Assembly (NCBI GenBank): GCA_028564705.1
Contig: JAPXFQ010001393.1
Coordinates: 558,001-622,000, forward strand
Reading direction: 5' to 3'
Origin: Apricaphanius iberus
Taxonomy: Eukaryota; Chordata; Actinopteri; Cyprinodontiformes; Aphaniidae
Length of the DNA stretch: 64,000 nt
This document shows, in pieces, positions 10,240 to 22,240 of the stretch. The stretch's first letter is position 1. Each line of letters starts with the position of its first letter. A program made the translations under genes and the position numbers. The notes under the pieces are model-generated. The model was not told the origin of the DNA and ran no database searches. It saw nothing but the letters and a program-made list of their open reading frames with translations.

Positions 10240-11607
10240 GTGAGGGATCAGACAAAGCGCAGCCCGACGACCCCTATGATGAACAAAATAAATGGATCTA
10301 GTGTTCCCTCGCCCGGACGCGGGTCACCGGGGCCCCACTCTGGAGCCAGGCCTGGAGGTGGGGCACGTTGGCGAGCGCCTGGTGGCCGGGCCTTTTTCCA
10401 TGGGGCCCGGCCGGGCTTAGCCCGAAGAGGAAACATGGGCCCCCCTTCCCATGAGCTCACCACCTGTGGGAGGGGCCATAGGGGTCGGGTGCCGTGCAAG
10501 ACGGGCGGTGGCCGAAGGCGGGGACCTTGGCGGTCCGATCCTCGGCTGCAGAAGCTGGCTCTTGGGACGTGGAACGTCACCTCTCTGGTGGGGAAGGAGC
10601 CGGAGCTGGTGTGCGAGGCTGAGAGGTTCCGACTGGACATCGTCGGCCTTGCCTCGACGCATGGCTCTGGCTCTGGAACCCGTCTCCTCGAGAGGGGTTG
10701 GACTCTCTTCCACTCTGGAGTTGCTCCCGGTGAGAGGCGCCGAGCTGGGGTGGGCATACTTGTTGCCCCCCATCTCGGCGCCTGTACGTTGGGGTTTACC
10801 CCGGTGAGTGAGAGGGTAGCCTCCCTCCGCCTACGGGTGGGGGGACGGGTGCTGACTATTGTTTGTGCTTATGCACCGAACAGTAGATCAGACTACCCAC
10901 CCTTCTTGGAGTCCTTGGAGGGGGTGCTGGAGAGTGCTCCTTCTGGAGACTCCCTCATTCTCCTGGGAGACTTCAACGCTCACGTTGGCAATGACAGTGA
11001 GACCTGGAGAGGCGTGGTTGGGCGGTATGGCCCCCCCGATCTGAACCCGAGCGGTGTTTTGTTGTTGGACTTCTGTGCTCGTCATGGATTGTCCATAACG
11101 AACACCATGTTCAAGCATAAGGGTGTTCATGTGTGCACTTGGCACCAGGACACCCTAGGCCGCGGCTCGATGATCGACCTGGTTGTCGTTTCATCTGACC
11201 TGCGGCCGCATGTTTTGGACACTCGGGTGAAGAGAGGGGCGGAGCTATCCACCGACCACTACCTGGTGGTGAGTAGGCTCCGGTGGTGGGGGAAGACGCC
11301 GGACAGACCTGGTAGGCCCAAACGTGTTGTGAGGGTCTGCTGGGAACGTCTGGCGGAGTCTCCTGTCAGAAGGGGTTTCAACTCTCACCTCCGACAGGAC
11401 TTCAAACACGTCCCGGGGGAGGCGGGGGACATTGAGTCCGAATGGGCCATGTTCCGTGCCTCCATTGTCGAAGCGGCTGACCGTAGTTGTGGCCGCAAGG
11501 TAGTTGGTGCCTGTCGTGGCGGCGATTCTGGTCCACCATCCGGCGTCTCAGGGGGGGGAAGCGGTCTGCCGCCAACACTGTTTACAGTGGGGGCGGTGTG
11601 CTGCTGA
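10240..11607 (+). CDS. Rex3 endonuclease frame (5' part of the split polyprotein)
   Basis: Open from 10240; that first codon is GTG, and the first ATG in frame is at 10276. The N-terminal third is Pro/Gly/Arg-rich and probably leader sequence. The APE-like endonuclease begins at [13 protein letters not shown] and shows ERAGVGI-like and VCAYAPNS words, the catalytic [10 protein letters not shown] and STDHYLV near its end. It keeps all expected motifs. The frame leaves family sequence near 11520 (after VVGACRGG) and then runs about 28 codons of out-of-frame sequence to the stop. In intact relatives it continues straight into the RT. Confidence 0.85.
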   Translation: MRDQTKRSPTTPMMNKINGSSVPSPGRGSPGPHSGARPGGGARWRAPGGRAFFHGARPGLARRGNMGPPSHELTTCGRGHRGRVPCKTGGGRRRGPWRSDPRLQKLALGTWNVTSLVGKEPELVCEAERFRLDIVGLASTHGSGSGTRLLERGWTLFHSGVAPGERRRAGVGILVAPHLGACTLGFTPVSERVASLRLRVGGRVLTIVCAYAPNSRSDYPPFLESLEGVLESAPSGDSLILLGDFNAHVGNDSETWRGVVGRYGPPDLNPSGVLLLDFCARHGLSITNTMFKHKGVHVCTWHQDTLGRGSMIDLVVVSSDLRPHVLDTRVKRGAELSTDHYLVVSRLRWWGKTPDRPGRPKRVVRVCWERLAESPVRRGFNSHLRQDFKHVPGEAGDIESEWAMFRASIVEAADRSCGRKVVGACRGGDSGPPSGVSGGGSGLPPTLFTVGAVCC

Positions 11608-13238
11608 CCTCAACGCGGGACGTTTTGGGTCGGTGGATGGAATACTTCGAAGACCTCCTCAATCCCACCGACACGCCTTCCTGTTTGGAAGCAGAGTCTG
11701 GGGACTCTGGGACGGACTCTCCAATCTCTGGGGCTGAAGTCGCCGAGGTTGTTAAAAAGCTCCTCGGTGGTAAGGCTCCGGGGGTGGATGAGATTCGGCC
11801 GGAGTTCCTCAAGGCTCTGGATGTTGTAGGGCTGTGTTGGTTGACGCGGCTCTGCAATATTGCGTGGACATCGGGGGCAGTTCCCTTGGATTGGCAGACC
11901 GGGGTGGTGGTCCCCCTCTTTAAAAAGGGGGACCACAGAGTGTGTTCCAACTACAGGGGGATCACACTTCTGAGCCTCCCTGGTAAGGTCTATTCAGGGG
12001 TTCTGGAGAGGAGGGTACGACGGATAGTCGAACCTCGGATCCAGGAGGAACAATGCGGTTTTCGTCCTGGCCGTGGAACACTGGACCAGCTCTACACCCT
12101 CGGCAGGGTCCTGGAGGGTGCGTGGGAGTTCGCCCAACCAGTCTACATGTGCTTTGTGGACTTGGAGAAGGCGTTCGACCGTGTCCCTCGGGGTGTCCTG
12201 TGGGGGGTACTCCGGGAGTATGGGGTACCAGGCCCTCTGATACGGGCTGTTAGGTCCCTATATGACCGGTGTCAGAGTCTGGTTCGCATTGCCGGCAGTA
12301 AGTCGGACTCGTTTCCAGTGAGAGTTGGACTCCGCCAAGGTTGCCCTTTATCACCGATCCTGTTCATAACGTTTATGGACAGGATTTCTAGGTGCAGCCA
12401 AGGTGTTGAGGGGATCCGTTTTGGTGACCTCAGGATCGGGTCTCTGCTTTTCGCAGATGATGTGGTCTTGTTGGCTTCGTCTGAACGTGATCTACAGCTC
12501 TCGTTGGAGCGGTTCGCAGCCGAGTGTGAAGCGGCTGGGATGAGGATCAGCACCTCCAAATCCGAGACCATGGTCTTGAGTCGGAAAAGGGTAGGGTGCT
12601 CTCTTCGGGTTGGGGATGAGGTCCTTCCTCAAGTGGAGGAGTTTAGGTATCTGGGGGTCTTGTTCACGAATGAGGGAAAAATGGAGCGGGAGATCGATGG
12701 ACGGATTGGTAGGGCGTCTGCAGTCATGCGGGCGCTGTACCGGTCTGTCGTGGTGAAGAGAGAGCTGAGTCGAAAGGCGAAGCTCTCGATTTACCGGTCG
12801 ATCTACGTTCCTACCCTCATCTATGGTCACGAACGCTGGGTGGTGACCGAAAGAACGAGATCGCGGATACAGGCGGCTGAAATGAGTTTCCTCCGTAGGG
12901 TGGCTGGGCTCTCCCTTAGAGATAGGGTGAGAAGCTCGGTCATCCGGAGGGAGCTCAGAGTAGAGCCGCTGCTCCTCCACATCGAGAGGAGCCAGTTGAG
13001 GTGGCTCGGGCATCTAGTCAGGATGCCTCCTGGACGCCTCCCTGGTGAGGTGTTCCGGGCATGTCCCACCGGGAGGAGACCCAGGGGAAGACCCAGGACC
13101 CGTTGGAGAGATTATGTCTCCCAGCTGGCCTGGGAACGCCTCGGGATTCCTCCCGAGGAGCTGGCCCAAGTGGCCGGGGAGAGGCAAGTCTGGGTCTCCT
13201 TGCTTAGGCTACTGCCCCCGCGACCCGACCCCGGATAA
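11487..13238 (+). CDS. Rex3 reverse transcriptase frame (3' part)
   Basis: Native family sequence begins near 11523 ([10 protein letters not shown]) and runs to PRPDPG at the stop. Motifs in order: [78 protein letters not shown] (the metal-binding box), then the C-terminal thumb and the basic [13 protein letters not shown] region. It lies in a different frame from the endonuclease because of the internal deletion at about 11521, so the copy cannot make the fused protein. Everything downstream is intact, which suggests a young insertion with one lesion. Confidence 0.87.
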   Translation: MWPQGSWCLSWRRFWSTIRRLRGGKRSAANTVYSGGGVLLTSTRDVLGRWMEYFEDLLNPTDTPSCLEAESGDSGTDSPISGAEVAEVVKKLLGGKAPGVDEIRPEFLKALDVVGLCWLTRLCNIAWTSGAVPLDWQTGVVVPLFKKGDHRVCSNYRGITLLSLPGKVYSGVLERRVRRIVEPRIQEEQCGFRPGRGTLDQLYTLGRVLEGAWEFAQPVYMCFVDLEKAFDRVPRGVLWGVLREYGVPGPLIRAVRSLYDRCQSLVRIAGSKSDSFPVRVGLRQGCPLSPILFITFMDRISRCSQGVEGIRFGDLRIGSLLFADDVVLLASSERDLQLSLERFAAECEAAGMRISTSKSETMVLSRKRVGCSLRVGDEVLPQVEEFRYLGVLFTNEGKMEREIDGRIGRASAVMRALYRSVVVKRELSRKAKLSIYRSIYVPTLIYGHERWVVTERTRSRIQAAEMSFLRRVAGLSLRDRVRSSVIRRELRVEPLLLHIERSQLRWLGHLVRMPPGRLPGEVFRACPTGRRPRGRPRTRWRDYVSQLAWERLGIPPEELAQVAGERQVWVSLLRLLPPRPDPG

Positions 13239-13266
13239 GCGGAGGAAGATGGATGGATGGATATAT

Positions 13267-13280
13267 TGGAAATAAAAAAC
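13267..13280. repeat. Target-site duplication, right copy
   Basis: Exact repeat of 10107-10120, directly after the GATGGATGG tail. Confidence 0.93.
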
Positions 13281-16200
13281 AATGAACAAAGGTTTGCGAC
13301 AGATGTAGTTATATGGTTTAGTTGCTTATTTTGGCTGCTGTTTGAGCTGTGTCTGGTTGATATAACATTGAAGTGGATACTTTTGTTGAGGAGTCTCTGC
13401 TTGACATTTTGATGTATGATAAGTGGGTTTTGGTCAAAGCCAAATACTGGAGTTGTATTTATTTACGTCACTGCGTGTTGTTTAATATTCATCAGAACTC
13501 TTGCTGCAGCTTTTTGGATTAATTGAAGGCTTTTAATTCCATTTTGTGAACTTCCTGTTAATAAGGAATTACAGTAGTCCAGCCTTTAAGTAACAAATGC
13601 ATGGACTACTTTATCTGCATCAATCCTGGACACTAATGGATGTTTCTATTTTTAGCAATATTCTGGAGGTGGAGGAAAGAAATCTGTCAAAATTACAGAA
13701 AAATATTTGCCTCGGAGTGGTGGATAGAGCTTTGAACTTTAACATAAAATGAATGAATGAAATGATGACAGCCCGTGCTAAGTTAGTCTTTGCTTAGTTG
13801 TGTGAAAGTGATGCACATATCTCATATATGTGAAAGGAACTGATGTTTTAAGAATTAAACTTTTCCTTCTTTTTGACCTGATTAAAAGGGTGTTTACATA
13901 CATCAACATAAACAACAAAACAAGTAGTAGGGCAACAGATGCTTAATCTGACAGGTCCTAATGTTTAGGACCTACCAGTAATTATGCAGCAGACGTAAAA
14001 TAAATTCTACCACCAATATGTCTAAAATGCTGTGAACAAATTAAATGTGTTTAGATATTATTGTCCACTTGCTTGAATCTCACTTGTAGGGTTAGTGTGT
14101 CGTCCTCTATTCTGTCCAATTGCATACATCAATTGATGCTGTAGCTAATAAAGCAAAACCTCTTTTGATGTTGTGTCCCACCCAGAGGCTTCTCCTTCCA
14201 AACAGACAATCGTCTAATTCATTATAAGACCTGACTCTTCAAAGATCAGTCATTCTGCACTGGGAACACTAAACTTAGACAGGCTCTTTTAAATATCCAT
14301 TCACCCCCCCTGGGCGCTGAGGTGGTGGCTGGATGAGTCCACATAAGTCATGGTAGCTTGCAAATAGCCCACCTCCCTTCCAGATCCCTGCAGCACCACA
14401 CCTATCACCCTCAGGAGACAGGGGGATTATTGAGCAGTTCTCATACCTAGACATTATCCTATATGAGTACTGCCACTCCCCACTGCGCTCATGGAGTGTG
14501 GGAAAGCATTGCTAGGAACCTGTTGAGGTTTTCACAGCTTGTAGTATGTAGTTATGTGCTTTTGAGTTGTACTGAAATAGAATTGTGTTTCTTATTATTA
14601 CTTAAACAAAATGTATTAAATTTGATAAAACTCACCTTATAATTGGATGTTTATTGTTGCCTAGTAATCCTTTGTTATGACCTCGGACCATGGATGTTTC
14701 GCCACTCCATGGCCAATTGGGCCACTTGAGTTCAAGGCTGTCCCAAACAAACACAGGAAAATTGAATTTCAGTTTATAGATCAAATAGATCTCAGTTGCT
14801 TTTTTGTAGTGAATCAACCAATCAAATGGAAGGAAAATAAAAGCTGTAGATCATGAAGACAATTGAGGTAAGTGGAATGCCCTGTCTGAATGTATAACAG
14901 GCCAATTCTTGAAGGAACAAGGCTACAGCAAAACTACCCATTCGAACAATGTTTCAAAGCAAATTATTTAATACATGCTTTATAATATGAAAGGATAATT
15001 TATTTAATCTGGTCTTTTGGCGAATTTGAACACAAGGTGTAGGAAAGCAACAAAAAAGGCTGCTGTGTTTGTTTCCACACGTTTTTAGAGTATCCAGTGA
15101 GCTGCACTAGTAAAAAGCTTTACAGGCTATTCAAAACTTTCTATCATCCATTGCTGTCCTGGTCAGGAATTTCTTTGCAACACTGAAAAATCAATAGAGG
15201 ACGGAGAAAACGATAAATGAAAAGCGTCTCCATCAATACGTCTACGTCTGTGTGCAAATTTGCTGTTGGAGAAGTATAAACTAGGTTTAATAAACTAAAT
15301 AAGTCTAAGGATGGCTGATCATACTGTCAGACTACCTAATAAAATATAGACAAAGCATATTTTGGAATGGAAATGAAAGTAAATCTGAAATGTCAGTGAA
15401 AACCTTGTCCTGATTCCTGCCTGGTTTCTAACAGCAATGGATCTCTTTTTCCTCACCTGTGAAGACCCTGCATCATCATCCTTACTGCTTTCCTCTCATC
15501 CTATCATTACTCTTGTATCTACTATTGAGGCATTAAAGGTAAATAAAAATGTAGATACAAACCTTTTGACATATAATTAGGATGAGTAGTAGTGATATTG
15601 CTGTGGTTGTTAGCCATAGTTATTTTTTCTCAGCCACTCATATTCTCTTTCCACCTGTGCAGACCTTCCTTGCCCTTGCTTTGTTTATTTTGGAAATAAA
15701 GTTTTATTCAAAATATGTGGAGAGTAGTAAAGATTTGTACAGAATGAAAGACAATTGGGATTATTCCTAACACAAACTAACTAGCAGGGTAAGTAACTGA
15801 TAACATTTGTATTGTTAACCATCTTAACATGATACTGTATTGGCATATATTAACAACAGTTGACTAATAAGACCTGCATGCTACAGCATAACTTAACTAA
15901 CACCTTGTTAGGAAAAAACTGTGCAAAGTGTTTTCTTTTTTTTTTCTTTTTTTTTCTTTTCTTTTTTTGGTTTGCTGGATGTGCTGCTCCTCTCAGCAGT
16001 CTGTCAGCAATCTACTGATGCCTGGGCATATGTACGCGTAAGGTTAATTTAAAGACAGCTAAAAAAAATCATGTATGCACTAAAAACAGAAACAGTGGAT
16101 GACGTTTCCCACATGCACCCATGTCTGTTTTGCCCATGCCTCCACCATAACCCCTTAAACCTGTGCAGACAGTTTAAAAAGATTGTTTTAATTATGTTTT

Positions 16201-18120
16201 GATTAAATACCCTGCAGAAAATTACTCAAGGTCTAGACCTTAGTGTCTTCAATGGTAGACACGGCCTTGCTTAAGACGAACTTGTGTGTTGGGCTGTATG
16301 AGGTAGAAAGCATAAGGAAGGTCTGCACAGGTTAGCATCTCATTTTTCCTTCTGTGTGGTCCACCCTGAGTCTGTTTACCTCCAGCATGCCAAGTGTGAT
16401 GCTAGGCTGCCACACACAGGATCCCTGAGAGAGGGTACAGTTTCTGTTTTGACACCTGCTCATGTATACATGCAAATGACTGATCACCTGAAATAAGTTG
16501 AGGAGCAGCTGAGTTGAACGTCTCTATCACAGGATAACTATGGAATTTTTTTTAAGTCCTGGAAAGTTGCTGGGAATGGTGGTAAACAGATACTTTGATC
16601 AGCCCCTACATAGCTTAGCTATTAAATTTTTGGAACAACCAAAGCTTCCCCATACTAAAGAAGCAATAGTGGCTCTTTTTATGTTCTAATCCCACCCAAC
16701 TTAAACCAAGCCCCACTGCATGCAACTCTAAAGCTTATTTGATGACACCTAAAGGGCCCATGGCCGCTGAAAGCAGAACCCAACTACTGTTGTAAAATGT
16801 GATTTGGCTAATTGATTTTGGAGTGGCCAGTCCAGGATTGCCCATGGAGCAAAAAGCCCAAGGAAAGAATAAAGACATTGGGTAAAATTAACATCAGGGC
16901 TCTGCTGTCAGGTGCAGTGTATTAACTGTGAATTTAGTTGTATCCTTATGTATCAAAGAAAAAAAATGAGGGAAAGTGCTCCCTAAAAATCTTGGGTGAA
17001 AATCAACCCAACTTGTTTTTTTAACTATTGGACCAACCCAGTAGTTCATTTGACCCAACAAAATGGGTTATACATTTTAACCCAACAAAATGGGTTACAC
17101 ATTTAATTTAAATGCTGGGGCAGACTGACAGAAGTGAGGCTGCCATATTGCCCTCTGGCCAATTAAGTGTCTTCCCAAAGGACACAGTGGAGTGTAGCAC
17201 AAAGAAGCAAGAATCAAACCCAACATTTTTGGCAAAAAATGCAACTTCTAGGATGAACAAAACACTGGCAGAATCAAACGAGTTTGTGTGAAATGGTGAG
17301 CTTACATCGACTTCTTGTTACCGCGTTACCGGCATCACTGGCCATAGCCGCCCTAAGCCCACGAATATGGACTTTTCATTAACTCATTTTATAAATAGCT
17401 AAAAACCAAACAGATGTACTGCATCCATGTATGTTACCATGATAACAACAACATAAAGATACTACTTTAATATGTAATGCTAGACAGACAATGTGGATTA
17501 GATATATAGTGTGCACCAACTTTAACAATGACTTGGCTCACCGCTGGATGATCCGTTTGGAAGATGGGAGAAGTCTACATCGTTTATACTTCGTTAGCAA
17601 GTTTGCAACCAGACACAGACGTATAGACAGAAACATTTTTTGTTTATAGTTCTGCGTTGGTTTTTCAGTGTTCCAAAGCAATTCCCCACCAGGACAGCAG
17701 GGGGTGCTAACTTTTCATGGTGGGTTTGCCTACCATTGCAGTGTCATTTCTGGTTAACTACAGTTTATTTTCTCCAGTTTTTGAACACATCCCCCCTCAA
17801 GGAGCAATGAACAGAAGAGGCAGCACTTTGAAGAGAGAACCTCTGAGGTATATGTATCCTGCTCCCTCTCCAAAACAGGCTTGCTCAGACCGGGGCTGTC
17901 CCCTTGTCCTAACAGACATGCATATAATGTCATACAAGAAAACACAAAAAGCAACAACAGAATCTGCAAGACTTCTCTGATGGTATTCTGAATAAGTTCT
18001 TTCTCTTCTTGTTCTTGAACCTGTTGGAGCTGGTTGCGCGATGATGCAGACAGGAAGGGGAGGTGGTAGGGTGTGTTTTTTTTCTGAGGTTCAAAGATAA
18101 ACTGAGTATTAGAGGCTTTT
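13281..18120. other. Long gene-free stretch with minor repeat relics
   Basis: No coding sequence recognised. 13480-13690 (ATTACAGTAGTCCAGCCTTT and neighbours) is a dispersed teleost repeat; 63060-63260 is related. 15930-15968 is a T-rich tract. 16990-17110 contains two near-identical 'AACCCAACAAAATGGGTTA' blocks, as in small DNA-transposon ends. 17630-17720 ends in ACAGCAGGGGGTGCTAAC, another dispersed repeat end. The remainder looks unique. Confidence 0.5.
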
Positions 18121-18129
18121 AATGTTATT

Positions 18130-18360
18130 TGGCAGGCTTTGGGCAGCCGCTGACAATCCACTTATCTGAGAGTTGGATGAGGGGGAGGCCTGAGAGGCGG
18201 GGGAAGGTGTTTTTTTCAAAGCGCTGGCCAGTTTGGCTTTGCCGTGGAGAAGTGAACATTTTAATTTGAAAAGATAACCTCCTGAAGAATGGCAGCAGAA
18301 TGAAGCCAGGGATCGGCTTCAATTAGCTTAGGCAATTATTATCAATTTAAACTTGTCTTT
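18130..18360. promoter_or_regulatory. Candidate conserved non-coding element (speculative)
   Basis: A low-repeat block that turns from moderately GC-rich into TTCAATTAGC...CAATTATTATCAATTTAAAC. It has several homeodomain-core (TAAT/ATTA) words and no reading frame. Conservation cannot be judged from one sequence; it is flagged only because its texture differs from the repeats around it. Confidence 0.2.
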
Positions 18361-19469
18361 ATTTTCATGTTTCTTTTTTACTGCCACCAGCACTATGTAG
18401 ATAAATGCTGGATCACATGGTTAGTGTTTAACTGAAGGAAGATGTTTGTTGTGACTAAGTTATTATTTTTTTTACAAGAATATCACCAGCACTATGGTGT
18501 GGTAGAAATCTGGGTGTTTGAGAGGCCTTGGATGAGAGAATAAGACAAAAGTGTCAGCCATATTCGTACATAGTTTATTTTACGTGCACGGAGGGACTCG
18601 TGATGAGAACCCTGGAGCTTCAGCACAGATGCATGAGTTTATACAGTAGTCAGCCACACCCTATTGAATCAGCTTCTGTCCGATCATTACATCATACAGT
18701 TATGGTAGGATAACTAACATTCTATTCTATGCATCAGAGGATAATCACAAGACCAATCACAAAACAACATGGAATAGGTAAACACAGAATGTGTCATGAG
18801 GCAATAATGGATGTTTCACTTCAGTAGTCAGCAGTAAACAAAAGATATCATTTGAAAATCAGAAGGTATTTTGGGACAAGGAACATTTTGTTTAATGTGC
18901 CAGAAAGAGAATCACTGGACATGAGATGGTCACAAGGGAATATGAGATGTTTACAGACAATAGGTCCCTGTTTGTACTTTATCATATCAGTATAACATTT
19001 ATCTAGACATGAGTAATACAGTCAGAATTAAAAAGGCACCAGCATTAATTCAAATAAGAACTATCTATGTCATGAAAGAATGCTTACAATAAAGATTCCC
19101 ACTACATCATTAACACTAATTCACATAAGAATTAACTTTATCTAAGACTTGACAGAAGGCAATACATTTTACCATTACAATAGGGTGTGTCATTTATAAA
19201 GTTACACAGTCAAAAATTTACAGAAATTACTTGGGGTATTAAGCCTGTCACAAGAGAAAAAAGCGGGGGTTATTTTTTCAGTCATATATGCATGCATGAT
19301 ATTTATTCATAAATGCCACCATTTCAAATTAGGGCTGGGTGATTTTCCCTAAAAAAAGAGATTTTTAAAAGAAAAATTCTAGTTTCTATTCGAGTTTTCC
19401 CCCCAATGAGCTTAAAAAATGACTGCAGACATCAGATATGTAAAAGTGCAACTTTTTTGCTATGACTGT
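18361..19469. other. Intergenic, nothing recognised
   Basis: AT-rich, no convincing frames and no clear repeat boundaries. Confidence 0.5.
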
Positions 19470-20020
19470 AACCCATATCCTCCACGCACCCTCCAGGACC
19501 ATGCTGAGGGTGTAGAGCTGGTCAAGTGTTCCACACCCAGGACGAAAGTCACATTGTTCCTCCTGAATCCGAGGTTCGACTATCCATAGGAACCTCCTCT
19601 CTAGAACTCTTGAATAGACCTGGAGGCTCAGAAGTGTGATCCCCTACTCTTGAAACACACTCTGTTGTCCTCCTTTTTAAAGAGGGGGACCACCACACTG
19701 GTCTGCCAATCCAAGGGAACTGCCCATGATGTCAACGCAACATTGCAGAGCCACGTTAACCAACACAGCCCCGCAACATCCAGAGCCTTGAGGAGCTCCA
19801 GATGAATCTCATCCACCCCCAGAGCCTTGCCACCAAGGCGATTTTTAACAACCTCTGTGTCCTCTGCACCAGAGATTGGAGAGCCCGTCCTAAAGTCCCC
19901 AGAATCTGCTTCCAAACAGGAAGGCATGTTAGTGGGATTGAGGAGCAGCACACCACCTTCACTGTAAACAGTGTTTGTGGCAGATGCCGGATGGTGGACC
20001 AGAATCGCTTCGAAGCCATA
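19470..20020 (-). mobile_element. Rex3 LINE fragment (RT region)
   Basis: On the minus strand it encodes KRFWSTIRHL, then [62 protein letters not shown] and, in shifted frames, the YSGVLE/QCDFRPG region. This is collinear with 11523-12110 of the near-intact Rex3. Both ends are truncated and frameshifts are present, so it is a dead, older copy. It abuts the hAT relic that starts about 70 bases further on. Confidence 0.85.
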
Positions 20021-20089
20021 GTCTCAATTAGTTTTTTCTGATTGTGGGTGTGGATGGTGCACTGTTTTTAAAGAAGGTACTCAGAGTAA

Positions 20090-21670
20090 TTTTTCTTTTT
20101 TGGTGGGGTGTTCTCTTGAACAGCTGATGGACCAGCTGTGGGGACCTGTGGTAGGGATGCAGAGATCTCAGAGATCCCCTCTTATATTGACAACGTCCAG
20201 TTTGCTTGCATCAATGTAGGCTGTACTGAACCTCGGGTCTAAAAGTGTGGCCATGTCCAAAATTTCCTCTATCTCCAAATCACAGTATTTACTTTCGAGG
20301 TAACGCATGATGTTGCTTTTAATTGTTTTTGATAGTTCCAATTATTCCTCCTTTGGCAGGAGGAGACTTTTTTTAAACAAATGCATTACTGGTTTGATTA
20401 ATCACACACTGACATATGATTCCCCTGACAGTGCATCAGGGAAGTCCTAGAGAGGTTTCACTGCTTTGATAGCTTCTAATACTTATTTTTGCAGACCCCT
20501 TTGGCCCGATCAATCATTTGGTCCTTCACACCATTCTCTATAACAAATATGAAAAGATATATAGTATATTATTAGTCTCTCCAAGTTTAAACTATAAGTA
20601 GGGTTTGATTATGTGAGTTTTGACAAATTGTTCTGTACGTTTATCACAGTTTTAATAGCTGTAACACAGTTTAATACATAATGTAGCTTAAGGAAAAGTC
20701 AGGTTTATTGAAGTAACCCAGTCTGTGTACCCAGATTAAATATATGGCATATTCTGGCTATCAAATGAATGAGCAAATAATGCTTAACAATGTGCAAGTA
20801 TGTGCACCTACAGTATTTAGTCTTACACCAACTCTTACTTATAGCGTTGTGGAGTTTGTGACCAAAAAAATGCAAGCTGGGCCAGTTGTTGTCCTTAAGG
20901 GATTTTATGAGTTTGGTGCCACTATCAGTTGTCTTACAGATGAGCTGTTCCTCCAAAAGTCCCCAGGAGCTGAGAGCGTCTTTTAAGGCATGGGCAATTA
21001 TGTCAATAGCGTGGTTCTCGAGGAAATATGCTGTCTGGAGGCAGATGCTGCGCAGAGACCAGCTGCTGTTGATATAGTGAACCATCAGACTGGACAACAG
21101 GTCTGTGGTAAAACGGCATCTCCTCCAGCTCACTGCAGATCTTTTCCCGAGTTGTATTGTACAGGGGAGGCAGTGCTACACAGAGTACAATGTATTTTAT
21201 ATCTAATACATTTAGCATGTGATTAAAGCCTCGCTCTTCAACAGAATAAATTGGCAGCATGTTTGGCAATATAAAAAGTGATTGCCTCTGTAATCGCTTT
21301 TCATCGTTCCTATCAAAAGGCACACAATTTGTAAAGATCTCAAGAAGTCTAGCACACCTGCTTTTTAGCAGGTGTGCTAGAGGTGCTGTTTTCGCTACGA
21401 AGCCTGCTACACTTCTCCCATTCTTCAAGTTGTTTATTCCTCAGGTGCTGGAATAGATTTGTTGTAATGCTGCTTCCAGTTGCAACAGCCTTGAAACATA
21501 ATTTGCAGCAAGGCTTCGTCTGTGTCTCGTCTGCTGCATTAAGACCTAACCAGTTCCAAATTATGGAATTAACTGTGCCTTTCTTTGAAAATAGTTCTCT
21601 GCCATGTTGTTTTGACTGTGTTACGCAGGGGAGGGGGTATGGTTCATATTGTGCTACGCTTCTCAATTAT
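20090..21670 (-). pseudogene. Decayed hAT-family transposase with BED zinc finger
   Basis: Read on the minus strand from 21666. First comes a BED-finger domain: IIWNWLGLNAADETQTKPC, CxxC as CCKLC, then NLFQHLRNKQ, where the second zinc histidine (HLRNKH in the family) is Gln. Next is DDEKRLQRQSLF-like text, then the transposase core with SYTGHFI-like remnants at 21130-20990 and KTTDSGTKLIKSLKDNNWPSLHFFGHKLHNAI, a clear hAT core. Near 20290-20180 are DLEIEEILDMATLLDPRF and TAYIDAS, the C-terminal hAT block. Frames change several times and there are internal stops, so it is non-functional. A 15-bp hairpin at 21348-21381 interrupts it. Confidence 0.75.
21348..21381. repeat. Perfect 15-bp hairpin inside the hAT relic
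   Basis: Arms 21348-21362 and 21367-21381 are exact reverse complements around a TTTT loop. The reading frame breaks here, so it looks like an acquired inverted duplication and not a part of the transposase. Confidence 0.9.
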
Positions 21671-21974
21671 TTTCAGCCATGCCCCCCTAGAGAACAGATT
21701 TTTTTCACCCCCCCATTGATCTCTGAAAATATTTAAATATTTATTGATACAAACCAATCGCACCAGCAAACTGCATATAACATATACTGAGAAAAAACAT
21801 TAATTAAATAAGCTGAAACTACTTCAAATGGTTGCAGTTTTTTTCCAGTTACAAGTTTGTTTATTAACTAAGTTGGTAACATTTAAGTCATAATTTTCAG
21901 TCTGTGTGATGCTTAGAACAGAAACAGTTGAAATGATTCACTGGGATGTGCATTTTTAGACTAAACCGTAACTT
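21671..21974. other. Intergenic, nothing recognised
   Basis: AT-rich spacer without features. Confidence 0.5.
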
Positions 21975-22240
21975 CCATCCATCCATTTTCTGAACCGCTT
22001 AGTCCTCCAGGGGTCGCGGGGCTCGGGTGGGCTGGTGCCTGTCTCAAGCTTCCAACAGGCGAGAGGCAGGGCACACCCTGGAAAGGTCGCCAGTCCATCA
22101 CAGGGACAGACAGAACAAACAACAATGCACGCACACACCCACACCCAAGGACAATTTAGAGTGATCAATTAACCTGACAGTCATTTTTTGGACTGTGGGA
22201 GGAAGCCGGAGTAACCGGAGGGAACCCACGCATGCACCTT
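21975..22240 (+). repeat. Dispersed teleost repeat with CATC-rich end, copy 2
   Basis: Same order of blocks as 1254-1580: CCATCCATCCATTTTCTGAACCGC, GGGGTCGCGGGG, CACCCTGGAAAGG, GATCAATTAACCTGACAG and TTTTTGGACTGTGGGAGGAAG. It ends near CACGCATGCACC and is shorter at the 3' side than copy 1. Confidence 0.8.

Larger units (their letters stand above)
10121..13266 (+). mobile_element. Rex3 LINE (RTE clade), near full length
   Basis: A 3146-bp insertion bounded by a perfect 14-bp duplication. It opens with a non-coding GC-rich leader (CCACCTTATCGCGGTGGAGG...), carries endonuclease and RT frames, and ends in GATGGATGGATGG, the tetranucleotide tail usual for this family. Bases 11892-11911 and 12336-12356 match, from memory, the two conserved blocks used to survey Rex3 in fishes. 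One internal deletion at about 11521-11525 shifts the frame. Three other Rex3 fragments lie at 19470-20020, 41349-41565 and 42068-42545. Confidence 0.93.

Noticed and set aside
10248..10773. Minus-strand frames over the Rex3 leader
   Set aside because: Antisense shadows of the GC-rich 5' region; the plus strand carries the endonuclease.
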